Shown here piece by piece: positions 30,901 through 39,173 of a stretch of 64,000 bases of DNA (position 1 is the first letter of the stretch; the number at the start of each line of letters is the position of its first letter). Location: positions 22,836 through 86,835 of the forward strand of contig CAYVGO010000003.1 in NCBI GenBank assembly GCA_964450725.1, in the 5' to 3' direction. Under the pieces are notes generated by a model, which saw nothing but the letters and a program-made list of their open reading frames with translations, made no database searches and was not told where the DNA came from. This stretch comes from CAYVGO01 sp964450725 (GTDB taxonomy: Bacteria > Bacteroidota > Bacteroidia > Bacteroidales > UBA932). The position numbers were made by a program, and so were the translations under genes.

Positions 30901-31148
30901 GGAAAGTTCTCACTGAGATAGAGTGGTTTTCCGGAGAAGAAAAAGAGATTATAAGACCGGATAGAATGATGATTGACGGAAATACAGCATGGATTGTTGA
31001 TTACAAATTCGGGCTTGTAAAAAGAGAACGTGATATTCAGCAAATGCAACATTATGTAGAAGTAATTAAAAGAAGTACTCTTTTTACCCAAATCCAAAGT
31101 TTTATTTGGTATGTTCAACTTAATGAGCGAATCGAAATAAATGGTTAG
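27960..31148 (+). CDS. UvrD/RecB-like helicase fused to a PD-(D/E)XK nuclease
   Basis: 1062 residues, GTG start at 27960. Superfamily 1 motifs: Walker A ASAGSGKT at residues 8-15, motif Ia TFTNKATEEMK, Walker B LDEFQDTSQRQW near 404, motif III GDVKQSIYRWRNG near 435, motif V/VI TIHKSKGLQYK near 747 and LLYVALTRAEQELYI near 823. The C-terminal nuclease carries GTIMHKALQY, RPDRMM and WIVDYKFG near 1013, i.e. the His, Asp and D-x-K of RecB nucleases. This is the AddA-like subunit of the double-strand-break resection enzyme. The AddB-type partner often found beside it in Bacteroidota is absent from both flanks. Confidence 0.93.
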   Translation: MPLRVYKASAGSGKTYRLTKEYLKLLFTQSIPKSYRTILAVTFTNKATEEMKTRILQEINDLASGDEQKLKTFYDELQQDNHLRTTENEKELSKDVKLYRLQQQAIQLRSDILHDYSQFSILTIDKFFHRILQSFIREANIDMGYEIELDSTKIVEFAVEKALENALLDKDKQKIILNKIEELLLSDKKWDVFKKQLIRLSEKIDSEKFEEVMSENPQIGMNEEWLTYRKKIIDIIYSFEKEIASLGMSGQHLLQKANLTTFDFAYGKSSFATILDRAVNGDFTFFDQTRWKDAIDQCQKWYSKKSDKIEQITAVYPLLNPVLQQILQHITLHQQQYWTATAVEKNLVYLFMLNDIAEQIRLQCKENNVLTINEITSTIQALIQHTDAPFIYEKTGNRYYHFMLDEFQDTSQRQWNCFSPLIKNSLASGGSDLVVGDVKQSIYRWRNGNWKILGNTIEHEFSTITPAEIITLSSNYRSLSVIVEFNNNLFKTIPAVMTDRLEQIYGVSEQEIPIVKIYQDAVQQVQKANSGGYVQCRIIEASKVKLAEEQILQELPQTILQILSRGYLPKDIAILVREKKEGYKIIEAIQQYKQQANIDHKQLEIISQDTLSLNEIPVVHFIIAAYRLIDNPEDKLSLAQMQCYLSEHRQEPRTHDIFTSRYNEQIEQFVTLCTGLSLLEIFEQTLSTFAINTPENITFIQNLHAVILQHSLKNAGNIKRFLDYWNEKADNFKIEIPSEQNAITLQTIHKSKGLQYKIVIIPFCNWDLTIKKQSILWLSPTTEPFNSISKLPIEYNKSLLNTGFKESVIDELYETRLDNLNLLYVALTRAEQELYIFIPKKEGSTDTELSTIDNLLVPYFDTLPSSEKNLWHFGEPLYQKQSLEIKLSETICSYPSLPHISKKLHVKLVNVPDLSESFPKLFGTIMHKALQYITVPEDIPHAVERLWAENWIQQQNKKPLEKRLVEIVNHPQAIPFFDKKWKVLTEIEWFSGEEKEIIRPDRMMIDGNTAWIVDYKFGLVKRERDIQQMQHYVEVIKRSTLFTQIQSFIWYVQLNERIEING

Positions 31149-31242
31149 TGGCTATATCCAATAATTCATTTCCTTGTTTAAAGTATAAAAGTCATTATTC
31201 CATTGGTTATTGTTATTTGTAGCAACTTTGTCATTGTTCAAA

Positions 31243-31274
31243 TTTGGGATGCTTATCAAAATAACATATCTTTG
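31243..31274 (+). promoter_or_regulatory. Promoter of the ECF sigma gene
   Basis: TTTG (31243-31246), 20 bp, TATCTTTG (31267-31274): exact consensus for the housekeeping Bacteroidota sigma. So the sigma/anti-sigma pair is expressed constitutively and regulated post-translationally. Predicted start near 31281. Confidence 0.8.
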
Positions 31275-31359
31275 CGAGGGTTAATTATATTACTTCTGTG
31301 GTTAATTGCTAACGAAGGTTTAAATGGTTATTACTAACTTGTAATTTTCATTCTTACGT

Positions 31360-31962
31360 ATGAATGCTTCTCTCTTTTCTATGTCTGAAACTTCTGACAA
31401 GCAATTGTTGACACTACTACAACAAGGAGACCAAAAAGCATTTATTGTAATCTATGAAAGACATCATAAACCTTTATATGTATTAGCCTATAAATACCTC
31501 AAAAATAAAGATTTGGCAAAAGATGCCGTACAGCAAATCTTTTTAAAACTTTGGGAATATCACACAGCATTGACGATTAACATCAGTTTGCGTAATTATT
31601 TATACACCATGTTGAAAAACCATGTATTGAATGAGATTCGCAACCACACAACAGTGATAGAAAAGCACTATCAAATATTACAAGAATCCGTAGAATACGA
31701 AGAAGAACTGTTGGCAAAATTAGAAGAGCATGAAATGTTTGACCAACTTTACACTGCCATAGAAAGATTACCTGAGCAAAAACGAATGATTTGTCTTTAT
31801 AAAATTAGAGAAAACCTATCCAATCAAGAAATTAGTGATAAAATGCAAATTTCTATTCCAACGGTAAAAACTCACTATACGCAAGCCATTAAAATATTAC
31901 GACAACACTTTGAAAAATTGTGGGCTTTTTGTTTATTATGGATATATGTCAGTTGCAGTTAA
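31360..31962 (+). CDS. ECF (FecI-like) RNA polymerase sigma factor
   Basis: 200 residues (193 if the second ATG at 31381 is used). Region 2 reads LAYKYLKNKDLAKDAVQQIFLKLWEY and region 4 gives a helix-turn-helix LSNQEISDKMQISIPTVKTH. The C-terminus LWAFCLLWIYVSCS is unusually hydrophobic, as in several Bacteroidota ECF sigmas near SusCD loci, and might touch the membrane. It is followed by FecR and an STN-containing SusC, the arrangement of a cell-surface signalling cascade in which ligand binding outside releases sigma inside. Expected targets are the susC promoter region and genes behind it. Confidence 0.93.
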   Translation: MNASLFSMSETSDKQLLTLLQQGDQKAFIVIYERHHKPLYVLAYKYLKNKDLAKDAVQQIFLKLWEYHTALTINISLRNYLYTMLKNHVLNEIRNHTTVIEKHYQILQESVEYEEELLAKLEEHEMFDQLYTAIERLPEQKRMICLYKIRENLSNQEISDKMQISIPTVKTHYTQAIKILRQHFEKLWAFCLLWIYVSCS

Positions 31963-32065
31963 AAAATGCAATAAACTCATACTTCTCTAAAGATTAATTG
32001 TCTATAAGAAGAAGGAATTACCTCATCTGAATTTTATTTCGACCATTAATTTACAATATTGTTTG

Positions 32066-33052
32066 ATGGAAAAGCCGAGTAACCTCATTATTGAAAAAAC
32101 GCTTAACAATACGGCAACACCGGAGGAGTCGCGTGTTGTTGTACGTTGGTTTGCCACCAGAGAAGGAATGGAGTTTTTAAACATGCGAATGGATGCTGAT
32201 TTATTAAAAATAGAAAGCAGCAGTCCGGAAAACATGATTGACCATCCTATTCCATCTTTAGAAATGTATGAGTCAATCATGAGACTCATCAGAAAACACA
32301 GACAGAAGAAAATTTGGCTGCGAGTGGCAGCCATTGTAATACCTCTTCTATTGCTCGTTGGACAATTCTGGTATATTAACCAACATGTAGATTTATTATC
32401 AGATACTCAAATAGAAGAAGTTACCGTACCGAATGGAGAAAAACTTCAGGTAAAATTTCAAGATGGCTCACAGGTAACTTTAAATTCCGGAACAACGATG
32501 AAATATCCTGAGAAATTTGGTTTTTCTGAACGTAAGATTGAATTAAACGGAGAAGCATTTTTCGATATAACACCCAATCCTCATCGTCCATTCATTGTGA
32601 ACATCAGAGGCATAAAAATTAAGGTATTGGGAACAACATTTAGTGTAAAAGCCTATTCTACGGAGAACGATGTTACGATAGCATTGGAAACCGGAAAGAT
32701 TTTCATTTATACAGACACTCAAGATGTTGGACATTTAACTCCGGGAGAAAAAGCCGTTCTTGATCAAAAAAATCACAAATGGCGTATTACAAAATCAGAT
32801 GTTGCCAAAAGTTTTTTATGGAAAGAAGATATTATCTCTTTTGAAAACACTCCTTTATTAGATGTACTACATACATTAACTCGGCAATATAATGTAGAAT
32901 TTCAGTTAGCAGACAGTGCCGCATTACGTTACTCCTACACATTAACTTCTTCCAAAAAGAATATAACCAATATTCTGTCAGAATTAGAAAAGATTACGCC
33001 CGTCAAATTTACAAAACGTGATCAACTCTTTGTTGTACACATTCACAAATAA
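32066..33052 (+). CDS. FecR-family anti-sigma factor (DUF4974)
   Basis: 328 residues from ATG 32066 (a TTG three bases earlier is the nominal frame start). A cytoplasmic N-terminal anti-sigma part (residues 1 to about 85) precedes a single membrane helix VAAIVIPLLLLVGQFWYI. The periplasmic FecR domain follows (VPNGEKLQVKFQDGSQVTLN, GEAFFDITPNPHRPFIV), then the C-terminal DUF4974/STN-like domain (FENTPLLDVLHTLTRQYNVEF). It should hold the ECF sigma inactive until the SusC STN domain signals across the periplasm. A strong terminator follows, separating the regulator pair from susC. Confidence 0.95.
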   Translation: MEKPSNLIIEKTLNNTATPEESRVVVRWFATREGMEFLNMRMDADLLKIESSSPENMIDHPIPSLEMYESIMRLIRKHRQKKIWLRVAAIVIPLLLLVGQFWYINQHVDLLSDTQIEEVTVPNGEKLQVKFQDGSQVTLNSGTTMKYPEKFGFSERKIELNGEAFFDITPNPHRPFIVNIRGIKIKVLGTTFSVKAYSTENDVTIALETGKIFIYTDTQDVGHLTPGEKAVLDQKNHKWRITKSDVAKSFLWKEDIISFENTPLLDVLHTLTRQYNVEFQLADSAALRYSYTLTSSKKNITNILSELEKITPVKFTKRDQLFVVHIHK

Positions 33053-33070
33053 ATCTTTTCTCACAAAAGG

Positions 33071-33105
33071 GAGGAGGACATCATCAAATGTTCTCCTCTT
33101 TTTTT
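33071..33105 (+). terminator. Terminator after fecR
   Basis: 11-bp stem (33071-33081 with 33088-33098, one G:U), loop CATCAA, then seven T. Strong, 18 bp behind the FecR stop. Confidence 0.9.
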
Positions 33106-33134
33106 GTATTTACAATCCACGTAAGTCAAAATTG

Positions 33135-33220
33135 TATAGACGAATTGACCAATTTGTCTATAGCTTTTTAAAAATCGTATAGACGAGTTTATCAATTCGT
33201 CTATACGATTTTTAAAAAGC
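33135..33220. repeat. Pair of intergenic palindromes before susC, one with 24-bp perfect arms
   Basis: First palindrome: TATAGACGAATT (33135-33146) and AATTTGTCTATA (33151-33162), one G:U. Second: perfect 24-bp arms at 33163-33186 and 33197-33220 (each containing ATCGTATAGACGA or its complement) around a 10-nt centre. They share the core TATAGACGA. A degenerate third copy appears around 33268-33300. Neither is followed by a U-tract of terminator type. Confidence 0.9.
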
Positions 33221-33732
33221 ACACCAGCATTTCATCAACTCATCTATATGAGTCTATAAATTCGTAGAATCGAGTTTCTACAATTGTTTAGACCGATTCA
33301 TCTCTTTATTTATACAATTTCACTACTCAATAAGTAGATTTTACAATAAATAAAATCAATTTTCAATAAAAACAATTCTATTTTCATATGTAAAAAACAG
33401 AGTAAATACATTAATTTACGCTTTATAACGCTAAAATTTCTATAGAGAAAGAGAGATAACTCACTACATAGATTTAGTAATACCCTATCGTGTATCATAA
33501 ATTTTAATGTATTTTTACGTAATATATCAACTTATACTGTGGTATAATCTACTGAGGTATACTCTATGTTTTCTCTACGATAAAAATAAATTTCGCTATA
33601 AAATCATACTTTTTTCATGTTCATGTGTCTATATTCACAAAGGAAGATAAACAATTTGCAAGGCAAGCTTTAACGCAATCATCATCTTTTTAATATTTCA
33701 ATTCAATAAAAACATTTTAAAGTTACTCTTAT
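33221..33732. other. Long AT-rich leader region upstream of susC
   Basis: About 500 bp without a credible gene. Contains a degenerate palindrome near 33268-33300 and a 15-bp diverged direct repeat near 33533-33565 (tactgtggtataatc / tactgaggtatactc). No housekeeping -7 box is evident near the gene, as expected if susC is read by the ECF sigma; the operator or promoter cannot be named from one copy. Confidence 0.5.
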
Positions 33733-36700
33733 ATGTTCAAACAACTAAAGTACAAAATGAAAAAAAGCACTTTTACGACTCTTTTCTTGGTGCTTTTATC
33801 AAGTATGGTATATGCACAAAAAGTATCCATTAATTTAGAGAATGTAAAATTGGAGAAAGTTCTTTCTGTCATTAAGGAGCAAACCAACTTAGATGTAGCC
33901 TACAGTGCACAAGTTGTAGATACGGAACGTAGAGTTACGGTCAATGTTACTAACGATGATGTTACCAAGGTATTAAATCAAATCATTATTAGTACAAACT
34001 TAAAATATGAGATTAAAGACAATAAAATCTATTTCTCAGAAAAAGAAGAGAGGAAAACTGCTGCTATCAATGTCAAAGGACAAATTTTAGATATTCAACA
34101 GCAACCGGTCATCGGCGCAAGTATAATTCAGCAAGGAACAACCAAAGGAGTAACGACAGATGCTGACGGTAACTTTTCAATCACCGTACCGGGGAATAGT
34201 AATTTAGATATTTCTTCTGTCGGATATAAAAAGCAGACAGTGATAGCACAATCGAACATGAGCATAATCTTAGAGGAGGAAGCACAAAATATTGATGATG
34301 TGGTGGTCGTAGGTTACGGAACAACTTCACAACGAATGTTGACAACCTCTGTAGGAAAAGTTAAAATGGATAATGTTGACCAGGGGAATGATTACAATGC
34401 CGTAAAGATGTTGCAAGGCAGAGTAGCAGGAGTACAAGTATCTTCACCTTCGGGTACACCCGGCGGAACTCCCAACATTGTCATTCGAGGAGTCAGTTCT
34501 ATGGGCGGCAGTACACCTTTATATGTAGTCGATGGTATTCCTACAGAATCTTTTCCTGTTATAAATCCGAACGACATTGAGAGCATGGATATTCTCAAAG
34601 ATGCTTCTGCGGCAGCCATCTACGGCTCACGAGCAAATAACGGCGTTGTTTTGATTACGACCAAAAGCGGTAAAAAAGGAAAAACAACTGTTGAGTTTTC
34701 GGGTCGTTATGGGGTGGCTTTGGTAGCACATGATATTCCTATGGCAAACAGTAAAGAATATATCCGAACAATGGAACAAGCCATTGCCAATGCCAATGCT
34801 CAAACCGGAGGTAATGACCGGTTAATGATTCCTGACCTTATTATAGAAACAGACTGGATGAAAGAAATATCACGACCTTTTTCTCAAACGGCAGTAGGTA
34901 ACGGTTCTATTTCCGGAGGTGATGATAAAACTACTTTCTTTGCTTCCTTCGGTTATAACATGCAGGAAGGATATTTGAAAAAAAGTAAATATCAGCAGTA
35001 CAACGGGCGTGCCAAGTTTTCACATAAAATCAGCAACTGGTTTAAATTTAATTTGAATGTCGCCGGCTCTTACAGCAGAGATGATAAATTAGAAGAACAG
35101 GGCTCCGGATTAAAAATCACCCGTACTGCACGTGAAGAGCAGCCTTGGATAGGGCCTTACAACAAAGAGGCTTATAACGGATATACTTTAAACGGAGCAG
35201 AGTTAGTAAGACATAACCCGGTGATGTTGATTAATGAAGAAGATTGGATTGAACATAAAATGCAGGGCTCTGTGGTTACAAGTCTTGATTTTACACCCAT
35301 CAAAGGATTACGTTATTCTCCGCAAGTCAGCATGTTCGGCATATTTGATAACACCTTTAAAAAGGTTACGGATAAACATGATGCCCGTAAAAATACTTTA
35401 CCGGCATTGAAACGTCAAAAGAATACAAGTTTGCGCTATGTCATAGACAATATTATAAACTATGAAAACACTTTTTTAGAAAAGTTTAGATACAGTGTAA
35501 TGGTAGGACACTCTTTTGAAAAATACGGATATGAACAGTTTGGCGCCAGCAGCGATATTGCAGCAAACTATCCTTCACAAAACTTAAATACAGTCATGAT
35601 TGACAATAAACTATTTACTCTTGATAATGTAAAAAACGAATTTACGGGAGAAGCGTTAGAATCCTACATCGGTCGCGGACAATTAAACTATGACAATAGA
35701 TATATTTTGAATGTGTCGGCACGTATTGACGGCTCGTCAAGATTTTCTAAAGAAAAAAGGTATGGCGTTTTTCCTTCGGTATCTTTAGCATGGAGAATCT
35801 CAGAAGAACAGTTTATGCCCAAAACCGACAATTTAAATGACTTGAAACTAAGATTAAGTTACGGACAAACAGGAAGTATGGCGGGCATCGGTCGATTCTC
35901 CACACTATCTTTAGTTTCGGCAGGATTAGGATATAACGGACAAACAGGTTTTAACTTATCGGGTGCACCTTCTATCTTAACCTGGGAGAGAGCCTATCAA
36001 TATAATGGCGGAATAGATATAGAACTTTTCCAAAATCGCTGGACGCTAAGTATCGATGCTTTTTACCAAAAGAACACCAACTTATTATATGGAACTAAGC
36101 CTGTCATAGCCTCTTCGGGTGTTACGTCAATCAATGCCAATGTGGGAGAGATGCAAAATATCGGGGTAGAATTGATGACCAACTTTAAAATTCTTACCGG
36201 TGAATTAAAGTGGGATGCCGGTTTTAATATTTCTTGGATACAGAACAAATTATTACGATTGAATGAGGGTGTTGACATATTACCTATCAGCGAAGGAGGC
36301 AGCAATTTATATGGCGGAGAAATGCACGCTTTGATGATTGGTAAACCTGTCAGTGCATTTTATATGTTGAAACAAACCGGAATCTATCAATTCGACAGTG
36401 ATGTGCCTCAGGCATTATATGCCAAAGGGGTTCGTGCCGGTGATATACAATTTGAAGATGTGAATGGAGACGGAGATATTTCTGCAGAAGATCGGCAGTA
36501 TGTCGGCAAAGCAATTCCTGATTTTTATGGAGGTTTAAACACTACGCTTTCGTGGAAAGGGTTGGAACTTTCACTCTTTACCCAATTCTCTTATGGCGGA
36601 AAAGTGATGGCAAGTTGGAAAGGGGTCAATGGGACAGAAGGGACAGAACATTTAGGGTTAGGCAGAAACGGCGACTTTTACAACATCAGTAAATATGCTG

Positions 36701-37071
36701 CAAACAACTATTGGAATGGACCCGGCACCAGCAATACGCTACCGCGACCTGTTACTGCGGGGATATGGACAGGATACAGTAGCGGTTACAACGTCCAAAC
36801 CTCTACACGCTATTTAGAAGATGCCTCTTTTTTCAGGTTCAAAACCCTGACATTGAGTTACACATTACCCAATGAATGGACACTAAAAGCCAAAATGAGT
36901 AATGTGAAAATATTTGCAAGTGTTGACAACTTATTTACTATTACAAAATATTCGGGTTATGACCCTGAAACATCTTTTGACGGATCTCCGGCCGGTGCAA
37001 ATTATGGTATTGACTGGGGTGAACAGCCGGCAATGAGAACCTTTTTATTCGGCGTAAACCTGAGTTTTTAA
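33733..37071 (+). CDS. SusC-type TonB-dependent transducer with STN domain
   Basis: 1112 residues. The signal peptide ends MVYAQ (starting either at residue 1 or at MKKSTFTT, residue 13). Residues about 25-105 are an STN/Secretin-TonB domain (INLENVKLEKVLSVIKEQTN), the part that contacts FecR. Residues about 113-195 are a carboxypeptidase-like beta-sandwich (VKGQILDIQQQPVIGASI). The TonB-box-like DVVVVGYGT, plug (VIRGVSSMGGSTPLYVVDG, then DILKDASAAAIYGSRANNG) and barrel ending FGVNLSF follow. STN plus upstream sigma/FecR marks it as an importer that also reports substrate. Context suggests glycerophosphodiester-type ligands. Unusually, its susD lies 654 bp away behind a repeat array. Confidence 0.95.
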   Translation: MFKQLKYKMKKSTFTTLFLVLLSSMVYAQKVSINLENVKLEKVLSVIKEQTNLDVAYSAQVVDTERRVTVNVTNDDVTKVLNQIIISTNLKYEIKDNKIYFSEKEERKTAAINVKGQILDIQQQPVIGASIIQQGTTKGVTTDADGNFSITVPGNSNLDISSVGYKKQTVIAQSNMSIILEEEAQNIDDVVVVGYGTTSQRMLTTSVGKVKMDNVDQGNDYNAVKMLQGRVAGVQVSSPSGTPGGTPNIVIRGVSSMGGSTPLYVVDGIPTESFPVINPNDIESMDILKDASAAAIYGSRANNGVVLITTKSGKKGKTTVEFSGRYGVALVAHDIPMANSKEYIRTMEQAIANANAQTGGNDRLMIPDLIIETDWMKEISRPFSQTAVGNGSISGGDDKTTFFASFGYNMQEGYLKKSKYQQYNGRAKFSHKISNWFKFNLNVAGSYSRDDKLEEQGSGLKITRTAREEQPWIGPYNKEAYNGYTLNGAELVRHNPVMLINEEDWIEHKMQGSVVTSLDFTPIKGLRYSPQVSMFGIFDNTFKKVTDKHDARKNTLPALKRQKNTSLRYVIDNIINYENTFLEKFRYSVMVGHSFEKYGYEQFGASSDIAANYPSQNLNTVMIDNKLFTLDNVKNEFTGEALESYIGRGQLNYDNRYILNVSARIDGSSRFSKEKRYGVFPSVSLAWRISEEQFMPKTDNLNDLKLRLSYGQTGSMAGIGRFSTLSLVSAGLGYNGQTGFNLSGAPSILTWERAYQYNGGIDIELFQNRWTLSIDAFYQKNTNLLYGTKPVIASSGVTSINANVGEMQNIGVELMTNFKILTGELKWDAGFNISWIQNKLLRLNEGVDILPISEGGSNLYGGEMHALMIGKPVSAFYMLKQTGIYQFDSDVPQALYAKGVRAGDIQFEDVNGDGDISAEDRQYVGKAIPDFYGGLNTTLSWKGLELSLFTQFSYGGKVMASWKGVNGTEGTEHLGLGRNGDFYNISKYAANNYWNGPGTSNTLPRPVTAGIWTGYSSGYNVQTSTRYLEDASFFRFKTLTLSYTLPNEWTLKAKMSNVKIFASVDNLFTITKYSGYDPETSFDGSPAGANYGIDWGEQPAMRTFLFGVNLSF

Positions 37072-37384
37072 TGTAGAATGAAAATATAGAATGAATAAAG
37101 AAATACACTCTGCCAAATGCCATTGAAGACTTGTGGTTCTTGTGTTGACTTTAACTTGTGAAACTTGTGTTTATTGTTTTAAAAGAGCCAACGGCTCACT
37201 ATAAAAACTTACTTTTTGGATTATGCTTTCAATAGACAAACAGATAAGATATAGAGATTGCATCGCCCTTTATCCTTGCAATGACGCAATGCTATTGTAC
37301 AGGATTTTAACTTTCAACTTTGAACTTTTCAATTATAAACAGATGAAATACAGAGATTACTTCGGGCAAAGCCCTCGTAATAAC
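37072..37384. other. susC-susD spacer, proximal part
   Basis: No convincing gene. Holds a small GAGCC/GGCTC hairpin near 37186-37198 and a diverged 24-bp direct repeat (starting about 37238 and 37337, sharing aaacagat and agagatt). Another hairpin, ATTAC..GGGC/GCCC..GTAAT (37356-37382), lies just before the 42-bp array. Confidence 0.55.
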
Positions 37385-37690
37385 GCCGTCAGAACATTCT
37401 GCCACCTTCTCGCAAGTTGGAAAAATGCCAGCAGAACATTCTGCTACCTTCTCGCAAGTTGGAAACAAGCCGTCGGAAAGTTCCGCTACCTTCTTTCAAG
37501 TTGAAAACAAGCCGTCGGAAAGTTCCGCTACNNNNNNNNNNNNNNNNNNNNNNNNNNNNNNNNNNNNNNNNNNNNNNNNNNNNNNNNNNNNNNNNNNNNN
37601 NNNNNNNNNNNNNNNNNNNNNNNNNNNNNNNAAAGTTCCGCTACCTTCTTTCAAGTTGAAAACAAGCCGTCGGAAAGTTCCGCTACTCTT
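37385..37690. repeat. 42-bp tandem array with palindromic core between susC and susD
   Basis: Equivalent positions recur at 37385, 37427, 37469 and 37511 and again at 37666 after the gap: a 42-bp period, at least six visible copies. Core stem is CAGAA-CA-TTCTG in the first two copies and CGGAA-AG-TTCCG in the later ones, a compensatory change that keeps pairing. Later copies also have TTTCAA-G-TTGAAA. Reading frames through the array arise because 42 is a multiple of 3. No spacers, so not CRISPR. The gap length must be congruent to 29 modulo 42 to keep register, so it is not 100. Confidence 0.92.
37532..37631. other. Assembly gap (100 N) inside the 42-bp array
   Basis: The repeat register before and after the gap (37511 to 37666 = 155 bp) is not a multiple of 42, so the placeholder does not represent the true length. 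Confidence 0.95.
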
Positions 37691-37725
37691 TGAACAAGTA
37701 AACAATTACTAATATTTATTATTTT

Positions 37726-39084
37726 ATGATGAAGAAAATAACATATTTCACCCTTTGGACAGTAATTCTCGGACTAACGTCATGTTCTGCATACTTAGAT
37801 GACATTCGCCCTACAGATAAAATAGAACAATCACAATTAACCGATGCTGATTTAGAGAAACTAATGTATGGCACTTACGGAACAATGGAAAGTTTTACTT
37901 ACAATTATTGGTTTGACTTCGATAAAAGAGCAGAAAATTTTACCGCAGGTCCTGGTTTTGCATTAACAGACCCAATAGACATGGTTCCCAACAGTAAAGA
38001 TGTCGGAGGTTTGTGGAACAATGCTATGGAAAACTTGCGCGATGTCAATTTTTTAATTGAAAGTTATGAGCAAATCAGCAGCCCTTCGGCAAGTAATAAA
38101 AAAGCAGGTACGGCGGGATACTTTTTCAGGGCATTAATTTATTACAACATGGTTATTCGCTGGCACAAAGCCCCAATACTCTATAAGCGGACAACAAATA
38201 TTGTTCCTCTAAGCGAAGAAACAAGTATCTGGAGTTTTATTGAAGAAAATCTTACGAAAGCATTGGCCTTGGTTGATAATACTACCGATAAATTTCAGGT
38301 AACCCGTTCGGCCATCGAAGTATTGGCGATGCGTGTAGCCCTGTCACAAGGAAAAGAAGGCGAAGCCTTAACTTATGCAACCAATGTATTAAACAGAACA
38401 GGTATAAACTCACTCGCAAACACATCATTGACTATTGCTGAAAACTTTAAAGCAGCAACTGGTAATAAAGAGGTGATATTTGCACTTGCCAACAAAAGGT
38501 CTGCCGGCTTCTTGAAATTTTATGACAAGATAAACGATGTTGATGCTACATGGGACTATTCTCCCGCCAAATTACAATTATTTGATGATAACACAGCCGA
38601 TGGTGTAACTAAATCGGGAGATAAACGTAAGTCGGTCAATTTTAATAACAATACAACAAGACTCATTAAGTTTCCGTCATCTTTAGGTGTTTTTACAGGA
38701 ATGACTACCACCTATGACAATACTCCAATCTGTGTTTTCAGACTTCCTGAATTATTCTTCATTAAAGCAGAAATTGAAGCTAAAACAGACAAAGCCAAAG
38801 CAGCGGCAACACTACAACCTTATTTTACGGCACGCTATAGCACACCTCCGTTACAAACAGCAGTAGCTACGCTGACCGACCGTCAATTTCAGGATTTACT
38901 GTTAGATGAACGCCACCGAGAATACTACGGAGAGGGACATTGGTGGTATGACGTAAAACGCACAAATCGGTGGGATTTATTACCGACATTAGGAACAAGA
39001 GTACATCTGAAAAAGTATCCGATTCCGCAACGAGAAATAGATTTAGCGGGAAAAGAGAACTATCCTCAGAATGAAGGATATTAA
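37726..39084 (+). CDS. SusD/RagB-family lipoprotein of the GDPD locus
   Basis: 452 residues with a lipoprotein signal (TLWTVILGLTSC, Cys near residue 20; start at the first or second of two adjacent ATGs). SusD features: GTAGYFFRALIYYNMVIRWH, RSAIEVLAMRVALSQGK, and the C-terminal VFRLPELFFIKAEIEA, LLDERHREYYGEGHWWYDVKR and PIPQREID. It should form the surface lid of the SusC importer at 33733 despite the 654-bp spacing. Shorter than the first SusD of the window. The gene behind it, 89 bp on, is a GDPD lipoprotein. Confidence 0.94.
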   Translation: MMKKITYFTLWTVILGLTSCSAYLDDIRPTDKIEQSQLTDADLEKLMYGTYGTMESFTYNYWFDFDKRAENFTAGPGFALTDPIDMVPNSKDVGGLWNNAMENLRDVNFLIESYEQISSPSASNKKAGTAGYFFRALIYYNMVIRWHKAPILYKRTTNIVPLSEETSIWSFIEENLTKALALVDNTTDKFQVTRSAIEVLAMRVALSQGKEGEALTYATNVLNRTGINSLANTSLTIAENFKAATGNKEVIFALANKRSAGFLKFYDKINDVDATWDYSPAKLQLFDDNTADGVTKSGDKRKSVNFNNNTTRLIKFPSSLGVFTGMTTTYDNTPICVFRLPELFFIKAEIEAKTDKAKAAATLQPYFTARYSTPPLQTAVATLTDRQFQDLLLDERHREYYGEGHWWYDVKRTNRWDLLPTLGTRVHLKKYPIPQREIDLAGKENYPQNEGY

Positions 39085-39173
39085 ATGTAATGATAAGTGA
39101 TAAACTATGAATTATGAACTGAAATACATTCGCAGCACTAATCGTTAATCACTAACCACTAATTACTAATGAT

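Noticed and set aside
37417..37712. Protein-coding repeats in the second array
   Set aside because: Several overlapping frames are open only because 42 is divisible by 3; no start signal or domain, and the stem covariation points to DNA or RNA structure.
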